From Colius striatus (taxonomy: Eukaryota; Chordata; Aves; Coliiformes; Coliidae), in assembly GCF_028858725.1 (NCBI RefSeq), contig NC_084766.1, positions 22,670,501 to 22,734,500 on the forward strand: a stretch of 64,000 nt of DNA. The letters are read 5' to 3'. The notes below the pieces were generated by a model that saw nothing but the letters and a program-made list of their open reading frames with translations, did not search any database and was not told where the DNA came from. Made by a program: the position numbers and the translations under genes. Below are positions 48,601 through 57,534 of this stretch, one piece after another; within the stretch, counting starts at the first letter, position 1, and each line of letters begins with the position of its first letter.

Positions 48601-51600
48601 GCATATTCTAAACCAAATATTAGAGTTACTTAAGGAGATGACATAGTGAACATAGAATTTTATCTTAGATTTATTTTAAATCAAGTATAGATTGAAAAAA
48701 CAAAAATAGTTGAAGTTTCCTAAACAGTTCAGAGCAACAACACACCTGGTTTGGACTGAATAGTAAATTAAATGACTTCTTTCTTTGTTTTGATAAATGG
48801 TTTTAGGGCTGTTGGAAAAGCATTAGAAAGTGGCAAACTCCACATCATCTGAACAGCAGTGCATGAACTTCCTGCTAATGTTACTCTTAAAAATTGAGAT
48901 GCAATTTCTACATAATGAAACTATCACTGACTTCTGGTCTTGCACTTTATTCTTTCTCAGTTAAAGCTCCAAGACACCACACTAATTGTAAAGATTTACA
49001 TGAAAAATGAAACAATTATCAGATAACTTCCAAACTCTGTCCTCTTTGGTTCAGTTTTCATACAGTTGTTTCCTCAACAAGATAGCTGTTAACTTGTAAA
49101 AATAGGCATGACCTACTTCTTGAGCAGTGATGAACGATAAGCAAATGTACTTTTACCTCTACGATAATTCATGACATCAGTGTCACATTAGTAGTATTAA
49201 GATTCTGAATCTGTGATGACCCAGTTGTTCAGTTCTATGTACTTTCACATCACAATTTCTGGCAGAGAGGGACTGGATGTAAATTCTTCATTTCTACAGT
49301 GCCTATATGCAGAACCCTGGTAAATACTGAAAGAGTAGCTACTTGCTACTCTTTCTTCACACTGGGACAATTTGCCACATTTTTCTTGCCTTTCATTTCA
49401 GAGGTGTGAACTACCTTCGGAGTTGTTGAAAATGCTATACTGTTCTCTCATTAATAACAAATTATGAGGAAATGGATAGCTGAAATACCATTACAGAATC
49501 ACTGAATCTTAAGGGTTGGAAGGGACTTCAAAAGATCATCCAGTCCAACCCCCCTGCCAGAGCAGGACTACCTAGAGTAGGTCACACAGGAACTCATCCA
49601 GGTATACCATTAGGCAAAAAGGTATCAAATATACACAGACATGCAGTTTGAATTTACATTAATGCAGCCTTACCTGAAGCATAGTCCCTTTGTGGGAGAC
49701 TTGGTGGAGGTTTTTTTGTAAACCTGTAAATAATAATTATGACATTTATGATTTATTAAGTATATTCACTAGAATAAAACATTAGCCAGACACATGAAAA
49801 GCTGATAACAAAAGACACCTGCAGATGAAGAAACACAGATTACCATCATAGATGCTTAGCAAACAGGAGAATGCTTTGAAAAGCTAGAAACAGGGAAAAA
49901 ATGAGAATCTCATCTGAGACTTAAATTATTATTTTTTTTGCTAAGAACATATTTTGAAATAAGAGTTTCCTTGCCCACCCACTTTCCTCTTCATTTCCAA
50001 TGCAGAAACAGATAACATAGGGGTCAGAGATAAATACACGTCTATCTGAAGATGAAAATCTATTCAGACTCACAGAGGCTTTGCTAACACTATGGCTTAA
50101 AGCGGTGCATCACTCTCCAGCCATATTTTGTAATTATCATTTTTGCATGCACTTTTTTTTTTCCTGATTAATGTTTAAATGTATATAAGATTTCTCAGGG
50201 CCAGGTTTTTCTTCCACTTACTATTATTTTATGGTGTTATGCTCCTTTTTTGGGAAATACTGTTATAATGACATTTGTAATACCAAGTGAATCAAAAGAC
50301 AACTTGTAGAAATACTGAAAGGATCTCAGTGGCTATACATAGACATATGTATGCCCATGTATATATATTTAGCAGACATATACATATGTATGCACATGTA
50401 TATATATTTAGCAAATAGGAGTATACATCTGTGTTATATATGGATACCCACATATATGTGTATATGTATGTGTACTCCTGCTTGCTCATTTGCAACTGTC
50501 CAGAGAAAAGACTGAATTAGTCACTTGATATGTAAGTTATTTCATTACCCTGTAAAAAAAATCAGAAGAATCTGGATTGAAACTCAAAATGAATGGTGCA
50601 TGTGTGACAGTCCAGAGGCATTTGAATAGAAAAAAAACCCAATCTTTGCTTTTTGTAGCTATATAAAACATTAACACAATCTACATTAAAATGACTCTTC
50701 AAAGGAACTTTGAAAGAGCTTCCCTGTAGCACTGATGAGAGCTCACTGTGGACCTGAGCACTGAATTGTTGGCTTAGCTTATTATCACAGAATGCTAGGG
50801 GTTGGACCTAATTCTTCAATTAGGTCCTAAAAATTCATTTGCAAAAAATAAGCAAATTATATAAAAAATATTTGTCCACAAAGAATTTAAAATGCTTTAT
50901 TGTGATTTCTGGGCAATACTGATGTCTACAAATTTTGCTTTACCACAAGTATTTGACATTTTGTATTTAGGTTCTGAGCATGCTGCTTAGGCATCACTGT
51001 TCAGGAACCTATGTAACTCAGGGTGGTAGTATGCTGGCACTGACACATCAATTTACAAACTCTTCCTGTCTCTGTTGAGAAATACTTTGGCTGCTTTTAA
51101 GTTGAGAATTAATGGAATTCTGTTGTTCAGATAGTCACAAAAAAAGCACACATGCATGAATCAATGAATGGATGGTGTAGGCATTGCTAAAGCTCAAAAC
51201 GCCACAGCCCCCAAAAAAGCCAAAACAAAACCAATCTAGGCATGTTATTCTTGAAGTGTTTACCTGCTTTGTTCATTACTAACAACACTAATGATGGATA
51301 GTTGCCTCCTCTGAGTCTTTAACTTCCTGTAGTATAATATAACTTAGTGTACAAACAGTAAATGAAAAAGCATTCTCAACAGCCCTGCTGTTGTTTTCTC
51401 TGTCTGGGTTAGCACAGGCACGTTAGAAAGAAAAACCCAGGGCCACTGCCAGGGCAGATCTCAGGTCTCAGGGAGGGCAGACCAAAATCTATTAACGTTC
51501 ATTGCACCACATCTCTTGTGAGTTCTTCAGAGACGGCAGAGACTTGGAAAATAGTGGAATTAAGGCAACAGCAAGAGGCTGTTGGGGTCACAGTGTAAAG

Positions 51601-54600
51601 TATGTGGCTTAAGCCACAGTATAGATTTCCAAGCCGTCAAACAGAAGACTTCAACACTTTGTCTCAGGCCTTGTAAATCCTGGCAGTGGCCCCGACAGAA
51701 AATGTAAATATGTTATAATGAAAGCATATGAAGCACAGAACAGAGGTCTGTGTCTAAGCAGCCTATCATGCCATTGTGCAGCTCTGAAATAGCATACCTA
51801 TCCCAAGTATCTTTCCCAGTTTTGCAAATTAAGGCCACTTGTTCATTTTGGAACCTGAATATTAATAGAAAAAAAGAAATAATGTTTCTGTCACAGACCT
51901 GAAACAGTTTACAACCACATCTGTATTTGCTAGATTCTCTTCAAATATGTTATTTATTCTAAATGTCAAATCCCCTTAAAATAATAATCCTCACTGTACT
52001 GGTATGATTTACTGAGTGCCAGAACTGAAACTTGGGCTCTTTTGAAGTCAGTTGGAGATCTGCTTTGCAAGAGCTAGAACTTTACCCAATTTGCAAACCA
52101 CAATGCAAGCTCAAAAGACATAGTCCCTATGTTACCTAGCTATTTCAGTTTCTGACATAATTATCCATAGACGCTTGCAGTGTGACAACTGACTCTGTCC
52201 TGCTTCCTGAAGTTAATGAAAAAAAAGGACTGAAAGAATCAAATGCCATCCAACTGAGCATACATATTTAAGTAGAAGATAGAATGACTTCCTAACATAT
52301 CTTTTAATAGAGTTATAAAACAATCATAGCAAATGCAATTTCCAAGTAAATTACTCTAGTGCTATTCTGCTCTAGACTTCACTACAGGTGGTGAAGTATC
52401 TCTATTAGCTGTGTAAAACAGAACTAAATAATCCAACTTTCCATTTACTATATGTGAACTAGTAGGTTTCTAAAATTTAATAGAAATCAGTAATTTTCTG
52501 GAGGTTTTTAAATATCCCTGAGAAAGTTCAGTTCTGAAGGACTCAATAAAATCCAAGCGTGTTTTTGAGAGTGTGTTACAGGTTTTTAAAGCACCACAAC
52601 ACATCTTAATACATACATTTTAGCTTCAGGAAATAACCAAGTAGAATTTGAGAGACTTCATGATTTTATGTTATGAGGCTTAGATGCTGTTCACACAAGA
52701 ATAGAATGTGCTAGATGGAAATTAATAACTTATAGAATAAACTATTTCATTTTAAAAACCAATGTACTCTGAGATTCCTCCTCTATAGCATGCTGAGGTT
52801 GATCCAACAAAACACTTAGGCATGTGCTTAACATTTCTCAAGTAAGGAGTCCTGTGGGAACTGCAAATATTAATCATGTGCTTGAAGTTCATAGGACATT
52901 TTTGGGTTTTCCTGCACTAAGTAGAGAAATTTTAAATAAGTTGCAGCAAAAGTCTGGATTTTCCACTCTAGCAACACTTGGTTTTACAAGTTATACCCGG
53001 TATAGTTAACCAAATGAACATAGCAGTAGCCCTTTGTGTGCACCACTTAATTCTCCCAGAGGCATGCACTCACTAGTGTTTCTGCTCATTCCCACAGCAC
53101 TTAAGATGTGCGTAAAAACTTTGCTTTCAAGAGTCCTTCACTTTTTCTGTTGTAACTCTGTACCAAGTCCATCCCCTTCTTATAAACCATTTCAACTTAA
53201 TGGGTTTGACAAAAGTTATTTTGACATCTTCACTGATCTAAATATTTGTAGTATATATTAGTCCTAAGTGCACTAGATCATCACACTTGTGATGAAAAGA
53301 TAAATTAATTCAACTTTGACAAAAGCTTTTTCAGAACTCCAAAGAGGTGCAATCCGTCTGACTGATAAAGTTCTCGAGCTGTATTCTCATGACCCAGTGG
53401 AATAGTTTGTTACAGCTTTCAAAGTGATAACTAATATGAAACTTTTTTTAAAGTGTTACTATTATTCTTTGGCACATTTTGTTTACAATGTGCTGTGGCA
53501 GTGAAATGGCACATAGCTGCCATTTATTTATCTTCACTTGGATTAAATATTGTTATAGTAATAAAAATCCCAGCACTCAAAACATTCTATTTAGCTACAC
53601 TTTGAAGTTTTAACTGTAGTATGATGAAACATTAGTTAAGTATTATACTTTTCCTTGGTTTATCTTTTAATGTATGGTAAAGCTTGATTTTAGTACTTTT
53701 CTTGAATTGCTTGGTTCATGAAATACCACTTCTCCCTCTGCCACAGGTTTGATCATGGATGTCTCCTAGTGGCAGTCGTGTGGGTTGAAGAGACATTTAG
53801 TGACACAACCTCATTTTTCTGCCTGAAATTACTGCCAAGTTATAAATTGCATAGAAAAATGGAGTAGACGAAGTAAAAACCTATCAACTAAAAAACTGGG
53901 TAAAGCAGATGAGATGATTTTTCAGGTCAAGTGGCAAACGTGATTTAAAAAATGAACATTTTTGGATTGTATGTGGTTAGCTGAATACCTGCAACTGCAT
54001 GGTTTCTGATGGCTTTGCAAAGGAAATTCTGATAGGATGTGATAGTGCAACAAGGTAACTTGAACTTCTATTTTCTTATTCAACACAGTAGCTCAGCATG
54101 TACCCAGACTTTAGGGTGAAAACCTGATTTTGCTGTATATGCAGCATGACATTTAGCATTGACTTTGACTGAACTAGGATTCCACTGAACAAAGCCAAGA
54201 GGATTAACGCTTGATTTACAGATGAGTGCTATGTCTTTACAGTGGTTTTTCAAGCATGGGCAACTAGCCTACAGAGTGAAATTTCTCTCTTACTTCCCTG
54301 TTTTGTAGTACCAAGGATGTGAGTCTGAAAGATTTCTCCCAGCTCTCACTGTTTATACAACTTTGGGAGCTATACTTATTGCTCCCACACCTGAGTACAT
54401 AATCCTCTTTGACATCATGATCTGCACTGAAGCTGAGTCTCCAGTGTTGTAAATAGTCTGACATGTGATTAAGGGCAAACAGGTGAATGCTATCCTGCAG
54501 TGGGCAATATTTTTCCTGTCAGAAAATTGAGTCAAGATGGGGATAAAACCTGGAACTTTTAGTAATCAACAATCTGTAGTTTTCTTTCCTGTTACCACCA

Positions 54601-57534
54601 CTATTCAGACTGCTTTCTGCAGGCCTTTTAGACACACACAGATGGTAGATGTATTCCTTCCTACCTACACCTCACAGATGAACTAGATTGGAGAGCAAGA
54701 CACTCAGTGCAAGAACTTCTCTTGCTCCTCTTCATAATCAAGAGCCAATCCAGATTTTAGAGGTGTCATATACATTTGATTTATTATCAGTATTTATTTT
54801 CATGAGTACTTGATCATTCTTTCCATTTCAGTAGCTGAGGCTTACAGTGTACATGTATGTGACAGCTTTAGGCTTCAGATAAGCAAGTACACTATTTGAC
54901 TTTTCTGAAATGATTTCTACTTACAGTAGGTTTGTATTTGAGTCAAAATAGTGGATTTGGGGTTTTTTTTCCAGAATATAGCCAAATTAAAAATCTGTGT
55001 TACATAATGCCAATTTTTAAGACAAATTTTCCCGCTTCAGTCATGTTTAGATTATTGTTATTTTTTAAAATCTTGTAACTGAAATAGTGGAAGTGATCAA
55101 CTGGATAACTGCTTGTTTTAGAAAAAGCATCTGAAAAAACCCCAAACCAAACAAAAGACCTGAAAGGGCACTTTCAGAAGAATACACGCAGTTGTAATTC
55201 TGCAAAGCTTGTCATCTCTTGTACATATCCTTATTGATGTTGTCAGCTGTGGCTTTTATCTCATCTCGTTATGTACAATGTTCAAGACTGGAGTTCTGAA
55301 GTCATGTGCAAATGTGAGAATTTTTTCTTCAATTTAAAAAACAAGAGTAAGTTTATGTTCTTTATAATTGCAGAAGAGATTAATATGACGAAGAGTTTAA
55401 TATGACTCAGAGGAATCATAGAAGCATCAGAAAGATAATTATATGTGCTTTTTTAATTTCTCAGTTTGTATTCTTATAGCTGGAAAGGGTGAAATGTGAG
55501 GTTTGTGCTTCAAATCATATATTCAGAGAAATTTTATAAGCCTGCTCTTTTTCGTGAATTATTTTTTTTAGTCCTCATATAACCAAACAATTGCAGTGTT
55601 ACAGGAGCAGTTTTCTATCAGACAGTTAATGATGCCACCTTTGACCTACCTAGCTTCAGCTACATTTAGTTCTTGTTATTTTTCTCTTGTCTATCCTTTT
55701 GTCCTTACTCTCAGGGAAGTACACATAGTCAGAGCAAAACTGATTAACAGTAGAATTCCTGTCCAGGCAACTATAAAAGACAATTATAAACTTGAGATGC
55801 ATCTATTGTTTCTGCCATTTGTTTTCCTCTCTGAGGCATTTCATTGGACTCATTGCAACATTATTACCAGTATGTATATATAAACTATTACAGTGAAGCA
55901 GAAAGCCACCCTTTATTAATTAGCAACAATAAAAAAATTCCAATCTTTCTCACTCCTCTTCCCTCCAATAACCCACCAAAAGCCATGGTAGCCTAGAAGC
56001 TCTTCCCTGTGAGCAGGCCCCAGGTGAAACTGAGTTTTTGCAAATGGATCCCTAAACACAGTGGCTTGTTTACATATACACTGTTAAAACAAAAACCACA
56101 CTTGAATTAAATTAAATATCCAAGTAGTTGAAAGAGGGTCATAAGAGAAAATTGCTTTTGTGCTTGTGTGAAAATGTGACTGTGATTTACTGTGAATTGT
56201 AGCAGTGAAAAAGTGCAAGAGGATGATTAAAGGAAAAAAGTGATTTCAAGAATCTATCAGGTGCTACCATCAGAGCCTGCTCAAGGTTTACAGACAGAAA
56301 CACAGCTGTGATAAAGAGGCCACAAAAGAGGCCTTGCAGCCTTGGGTTGCTCCTGCCTGGGGAATGAGAGCTGGGTAGGCTACATTGCTCTTTAGAAGCG
56401 TTTTCCCCCTTCTCTGCCAGGGACAGCAACAGTCCCACAATCACCAGCAGGGGCAATAGTGAGCCAAACCTGGCTTTCTGGAGCTCCTGTACAGCCATAC
56501 CATGCAGTGCCCTTCTGCTTCTCCCACCACCCTACTGATCGCTTCCTATACACCTAGAATTAGCACCTATTAAAGCCACACTTTTTCATTTCCTTGAACT
56601 GAACCACCATGGTCACTATTCAAGACCAATTTTAAACACTGTTTTTAGTGCATTTATGAGAGTTGTATTTCAAGAACATAATATGGTTGTCCTGGAAACA
56701 CTGCGGCTACTGTGTACTAATTAACTTTTGAAAGTACTTAGTACTTTTGTTGTCAATGACCCGTGTAAACAAAGACATCTGAATGAGAAAAATCACATCC
56801 AAATGGATGTTCAATGCAAATGAGCTACTGCATTGAGAAAAAGTGTGTTAAATAGCTAATTGGTTTAAATAGATGTTTGACTGGAAACATTGAATAGTGT
56901 ATTCATTTGACAAGGATGCAGAATTACTGGAATTTCTTTCTATGTATAAATACACATGAATATTTTATGGTACTCATATGCACGTGACATCAATATGTGT
57001 GCTGTTCAGAGCCTCTTACTGGAATAAGGATGTTAAGGTAATGCTGGGTTTTGTTTTATGGGGCTGAAACACAGGAGGGCTTAGCATTTTTATGGGAATT
57101 CTAATTATGATATTTGACCAGTGGTTCAAGGCTTAGCTCAGGTAGCTGAAACAGTGGCCTGAGGAGAAAGGTAACACACCTGACCAGCAATCAATGATAA
57201 TTCCCAAAGAATATGTAAGAAAAATGCACTTTACCCATATACTCTTTTTTCAGGGCTACAAACACAATCTCCTGTTGGAGACCAGTCTTATAACTACTTG
57301 ATGATACTCAATACCGATGACAATTCTGTATGTCTCAGTCTGAAATTCACATATGCTGAAGTACATCCCTGTAGAATAACATGGTCCCATCACCAAATTA
57401 CTATACTCTATGCTAGCAATCTGAACTTCCCCAAATTGATAAAAGTAGGATTGGCATTTCAAACTTACTTTTTGAACTTGTTTATTATACCACTTTCATT
57501 TTTCTTGATGTCATGCACCATCTTTTGAAGCTTC
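27528..57534 (-). CDS. BLNK: B-cell linker protein (SLP-65/BASH), 21 coding exons, 5' end outside window
   Basis: Cytoplasmic adaptor of B-cell-receptor signalling: Syk phosphorylates its tyrosines, which recruit PLC-gamma2, Vav, Btk, Grb2 and Nck; its SH2 domain binds partners such as HPK1 and Ig-alpha. I traced 21 exons totalling 1558 coding bases (518 residues after a split codon, plus stop). All have GT-AG borders and matching phases. In order the product shows an N-terminal helical region (KLQKMVHDI), an acidic tyrosine block (YENP, YVVP, YEPP), a proline-rich segment, YIVP and YIEP, a YEVP motif, a long Pro/Ser linker, and a C-terminal SH2 domain with WY start and FLIR arginine. It ends in VRVS. 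Human BLNK as I recall it is 456 residues; the extra length is in the linker. About 17 N-terminal codons and the promoter lie past the right edge. Tail-to-tail pairing with ZNF518A matches human synteny. Confidence 0.95.
28296..28451 (-). CDS. BLNK: BLNK visible exon 20 (SH2 core)
   Basis: 156 bases, 52 codons. The phosphotyrosine-binding motif FLIRRSSG has its key Arg codon at 28431-28433. [18 protein letters not shown] follows and matches the human core strands. Phase 0 on both sides. Confidence 0.98.
28452..29419 (-). other. BLNK: BLNK intron between exons 19 and 20
   Basis: No repeat or secondary gene recognised. The minus open frame at 28738-29010 has no known domain. Confidence 0.6.
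29420..29503 (-). CDS. BLNK: BLNK visible exon 19 (SH2 start)
   Basis: 84 bases encoding [20 protein letters not shown] and then DTLYRSNK. The WY pair opens the SH2 domain; the DRK..AE..L.RSNK pattern is shared with human BLNK. Confidence 0.97.
29504..32943 (-). other. BLNK: BLNK intron between exons 18 and 19
   Basis: A 3.4 kb intron. It contains overlapping open frames on both strands at 30052-30474 (up to 127 codons) without recognisable domains. Nothing else stands out. Confidence 0.6.
32944..33020 (-). CDS. BLNK: BLNK visible exon 18
   Basis: 77 bases encoding [14 protein letters not shown], then [11 protein letters not shown]. It corresponds to the human segment ending STISEQ just before the SH2 domain. 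The acceptor reads TTTTCTAGAAG|TG, a tandem NAGNAG. Donor GTATAA. Confidence 0.9.
33021..35482 (-). other. BLNK: BLNK intron between exons 17 and 18
   Basis: A 2.5 kb AT-rich intron. No repeat or gene recognised. Confidence 0.6.
35483..35514 (-). CDS. BLNK: BLNK visible exon 17 (32-nt micro-exon)
   Basis: 32 bases encoding [10 protein letters not shown] with split codons on both sides (Lys from exon 16, Lys into exon 18). Borders TTTATTCCAG and GTAAGT. Confidence 0.85.
35857..35925 (-). mobile_element. CR1 LINE 3' fragment
   Basis: CATAGAATCATAGAATGGTA followed by 'gggttggagggac' and 'catctagtccaacctccctg' is the terminal ~70 bases of CR1 on the minus strand. It lies in the BLNK intron about 130 bases from exon 16. 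Confidence 0.9.
36057..36135 (-). CDS. BLNK: BLNK visible exon 16
   Basis: 79 bases encoding [14 protein letters not shown] and then [11 protein letters not shown]. It aligns with human KPIPAERHRGSS...PPAQK. Donor GTACAG. Confidence 0.93.
36136..36921 (-). other. BLNK: BLNK intron between exons 15 and 16, with GC-rich patch
   Basis: About 36330-36560 is clearly richer in G+C than its surroundings and has repeated CAGCTGCTGC-type strings. This leaves overlapping open frames on both strands. No domain or known repeat was recognised. Confidence 0.5.
36922..36964 (-). CDS. BLNK: BLNK visible exon 15
   Basis: 43 bases encoding [14 protein letters not shown] plus one base. The acceptor TTCTGTTTAACTGCAG is chosen over an inner CTTCCAG (exon would start at 36944) because only the outer one keeps the frame open. 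Donor GTAAAT. Confidence 0.83.
37916..37946 (-). CDS. BLNK: BLNK visible exon 14 (31-nt micro-exon)
   Basis: 31 bases encoding [10 protein letters not shown]. It aligns with the ends of the human KKPTTPL..QNASS segment but is shorter. The acceptor is preceded by a long pyrimidine tract; donor GTAAGT. Confidence 0.83.
38389..38461 (-). CDS. BLNK: BLNK visible exon 13
   Basis: 73 bases encoding [14 protein letters not shown] and then AAPSPLPRG. The APSPLPR core is identical to human BLNK. Borders CATCTCCAG and GTGAGT. Confidence 0.92.
38773..38800 (-). CDS. BLNK: BLNK visible exon 12 (28-nt micro-exon)
   Basis: 28 bases encoding DHETNNNDE plus one base, between TCCATTACAG and GTAAGT. Phase fits exons 11 and 13; the other frame hits a stop. 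Confidence 0.75.
38801..41170 (-). other. BLNK: BLNK intron between exons 11 and 12
   Basis: A 2.4 kb intron with a T-rich run near 39975-40005. Open frames at 39651-40035 on both strands are unrecognised. Another in-frame micro-exon here cannot be excluded by phase alone. Confidence 0.5.
41171..41213 (-). CDS. BLNK: BLNK visible exon 11
   Basis: 43 bases encoding [14 protein letters not shown] between TATTTTCCAG and GTGAGT. Two frames are open, but only this one is compatible with both neighbouring exons. There is no close human counterpart that I recall. Confidence 0.75.
41987..42079 (-). CDS. BLNK: BLNK visible exon 10
   Basis: 93 bases starting [10 protein letters not shown] and ending in ESPKPGD. 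Joined to exon 9 it recreates PVNRFSK, resembling PVNRFTK of exon 7. Borders TTTATTACTAG and GTAAGT. Confidence 0.87.
42193..42636 (+). mobile_element. CR1 LINE 3' fragment next to BLNK exon 9
   Basis: A + strand CR1 with 'gaggaaaggctgcgggaact' on the left. It continues through 'gtgagggagccctggcacag' to the terminal 'accattctgtgattcatag'. It is antisense to BLNK and ends 11 bases short of the exon 9 donor boundary. Confidence 0.95.
42648..42676 (-). CDS. BLNK: BLNK visible exon 9 (29-nt micro-exon)
   Basis: 29 bases encoding EKPTPPPVN plus two bases of Arg, between TTCTCTTACAG and GTAACC. The donor is weaker than its neighbours (CAG|GTAACC). A CR1 element begins 11 bases into the following intron. 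Confidence 0.82.
42930..43182 (+). mobile_element. CR1 LINE 3' fragment between BLNK exons 8 and 9
   Basis: A second + strand CR1 copy with 'gtgagggagccctggcacag', 'tctctggaggttttcaaaac' and the tail 'ccctaccattctgtgg'. It is more diverged and shorter than the copy at 42193. An open frame on the minus strand here (42818-43135) is CR1-derived. Confidence 0.92.
43403..43428 (-). CDS. BLNK: BLNK visible exon 8 (26-nt micro-exon, YEVP)
   Basis: 26 bases between a strong acceptor (CCCTATCTTACAG) and GTAAGG. With flanking split codons it gives EVYEVPEEE. This adds a sixth YxxP motif (Tyr codon 43421-43423) that I do not find in human BLNK. The phase fits both neighbours. Confidence 0.82.
44847..44927 (-). 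CDS. BLNK: BLNK visible exon 7
   Basis: 81 bases encoding [14 protein letters not shown], a short Pro/Ser stretch and SDTQ. It aligns with human APMVNRSTKP. Acceptor ATGGTTTTAG, donor GTATGT. Confidence 0.9.
44930..45677 (-). other. BLNK: BLNK intron between exons 6 and 7
   Basis: Contains an alternating AT/TG stretch with dyad symmetry (about 44945-45010) and a long A-run (about 45271-45291). No gene. Confidence 0.6.
45678..45756 (-). CDS. BLNK: BLNK visible exon 6 (YIVP/YIEP)
   Basis: 79 bases encoding [20 protein letters not shown] and six more residues. The two YxxP motifs (Tyr codons 45748-45750 and 45718-45720) match human Tyr178 and Tyr189. Donor GTGAGT. Confidence 0.96.
46271..46440 (-). 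CDS. BLNK: BLNK visible exon 5 (proline-rich)
   Basis: 170 bases, 56 codons, proline- and lysine-rich ([30 protein letters not shown]). These are candidate SH3 ligands; KVPLKPK aligns with human QVPPKPK. It ends in SDDE. The acceptor CACTATTAAAAG is weak close to the junction but has a pyrimidine stretch upstream. Confidence 0.95.
47615..47771 (-). CDS. BLNK: BLNK visible exon 4 (tyrosine cluster)
   Basis: 157 bases, 52 full codons, starting DSDYENPDD. Three Syk-type YxxP motifs are visible: YENP (Tyr codon 47760-47762), YVVP (47724-47726) and YEPP (47688-47690). They correspond to human Tyr72, Tyr84 and Tyr96. Together they recruit PLC-gamma2, Vav, Btk and Nck SH2 domains. The exon ends RGEYA with a one-base overhang that completes Asp in the next exon. 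Confidence 0.97.
48567..48607 (-). CDS. BLNK: BLNK visible exon 3
   Basis: 41 bases encoding [13 protein letters not shown], identical in its EEEQWSDDF core to human BLNK. Borders are TTGGTTTAG and GTAAGT. Confidence 0.94.
49494..49603 (-). mobile_element. CR1 LINE 3' fragment
   Basis: ACAGAATCACTGAATCTTAA, 'gggttggaagggacttc' and 'ccagtccaacccccctgcc' mark the CR1 3' end on the minus strand. It lies 70 bases from BLNK exon 2. Confidence 0.92.
49674..49723 (-). CDS. BLNK: BLNK visible exon 2
   Basis: 50 bases encoding [16 protein letters not shown], equivalent to human KAPPSVPRRDYAS. It is flanked by TTTACAG and GTAAGG. An intron of about 7.7 kb separates it from visible exon 1. Confidence 0.93.
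50333..50480 (+). repeat. AT/TG-rich tandem repeat, 39-bp period
   Basis: CATATGTATGC(C/A)CATGTATA followed by TATATTTAGCA occurs at 50344 and again at 50383, a 39-base period. It sits within a longer ATGT/ATAT microsatellite-like stretch rich in self-complementary ACATATGT strings. Confidence 0.85.
50786..50815 (-). mobile_element. Possible CR1 terminal scrap
   Basis: ATCACAGAATGCTAGGGGTTGG resembles the CR1 end but extends only about 30 bases. It is tentative. Confidence 0.5.
57469..57534 (-). CDS. BLNK: BLNK visible exon 1 (N-terminal helix)
   Basis: 66 bases encoding [13 protein letters not shown] and then GIINKFK. It matches the human [15 protein letters not shown] region that mediates membrane and partner association. 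The acceptor is ATATCTTACAG and the donor GTAAGT. It starts with one base of a split codon, so at least one upstream coding exon exists, and it ends with two bases of the next codon. Confidence 0.92.

Larger units (their letters stand above)
49724..57468 (-). other. BLNK: Large BLNK intron (7.7 kb) between visible exons 1 and 2
   Basis: Mostly unique AT-rich DNA. It holds the AT/TG tandem repeat near 50.4 kb and a possible CR1 scrap at 50786-50815. Open frames stay near or below 100 codons and none is recognised. Confidence 0.6.
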
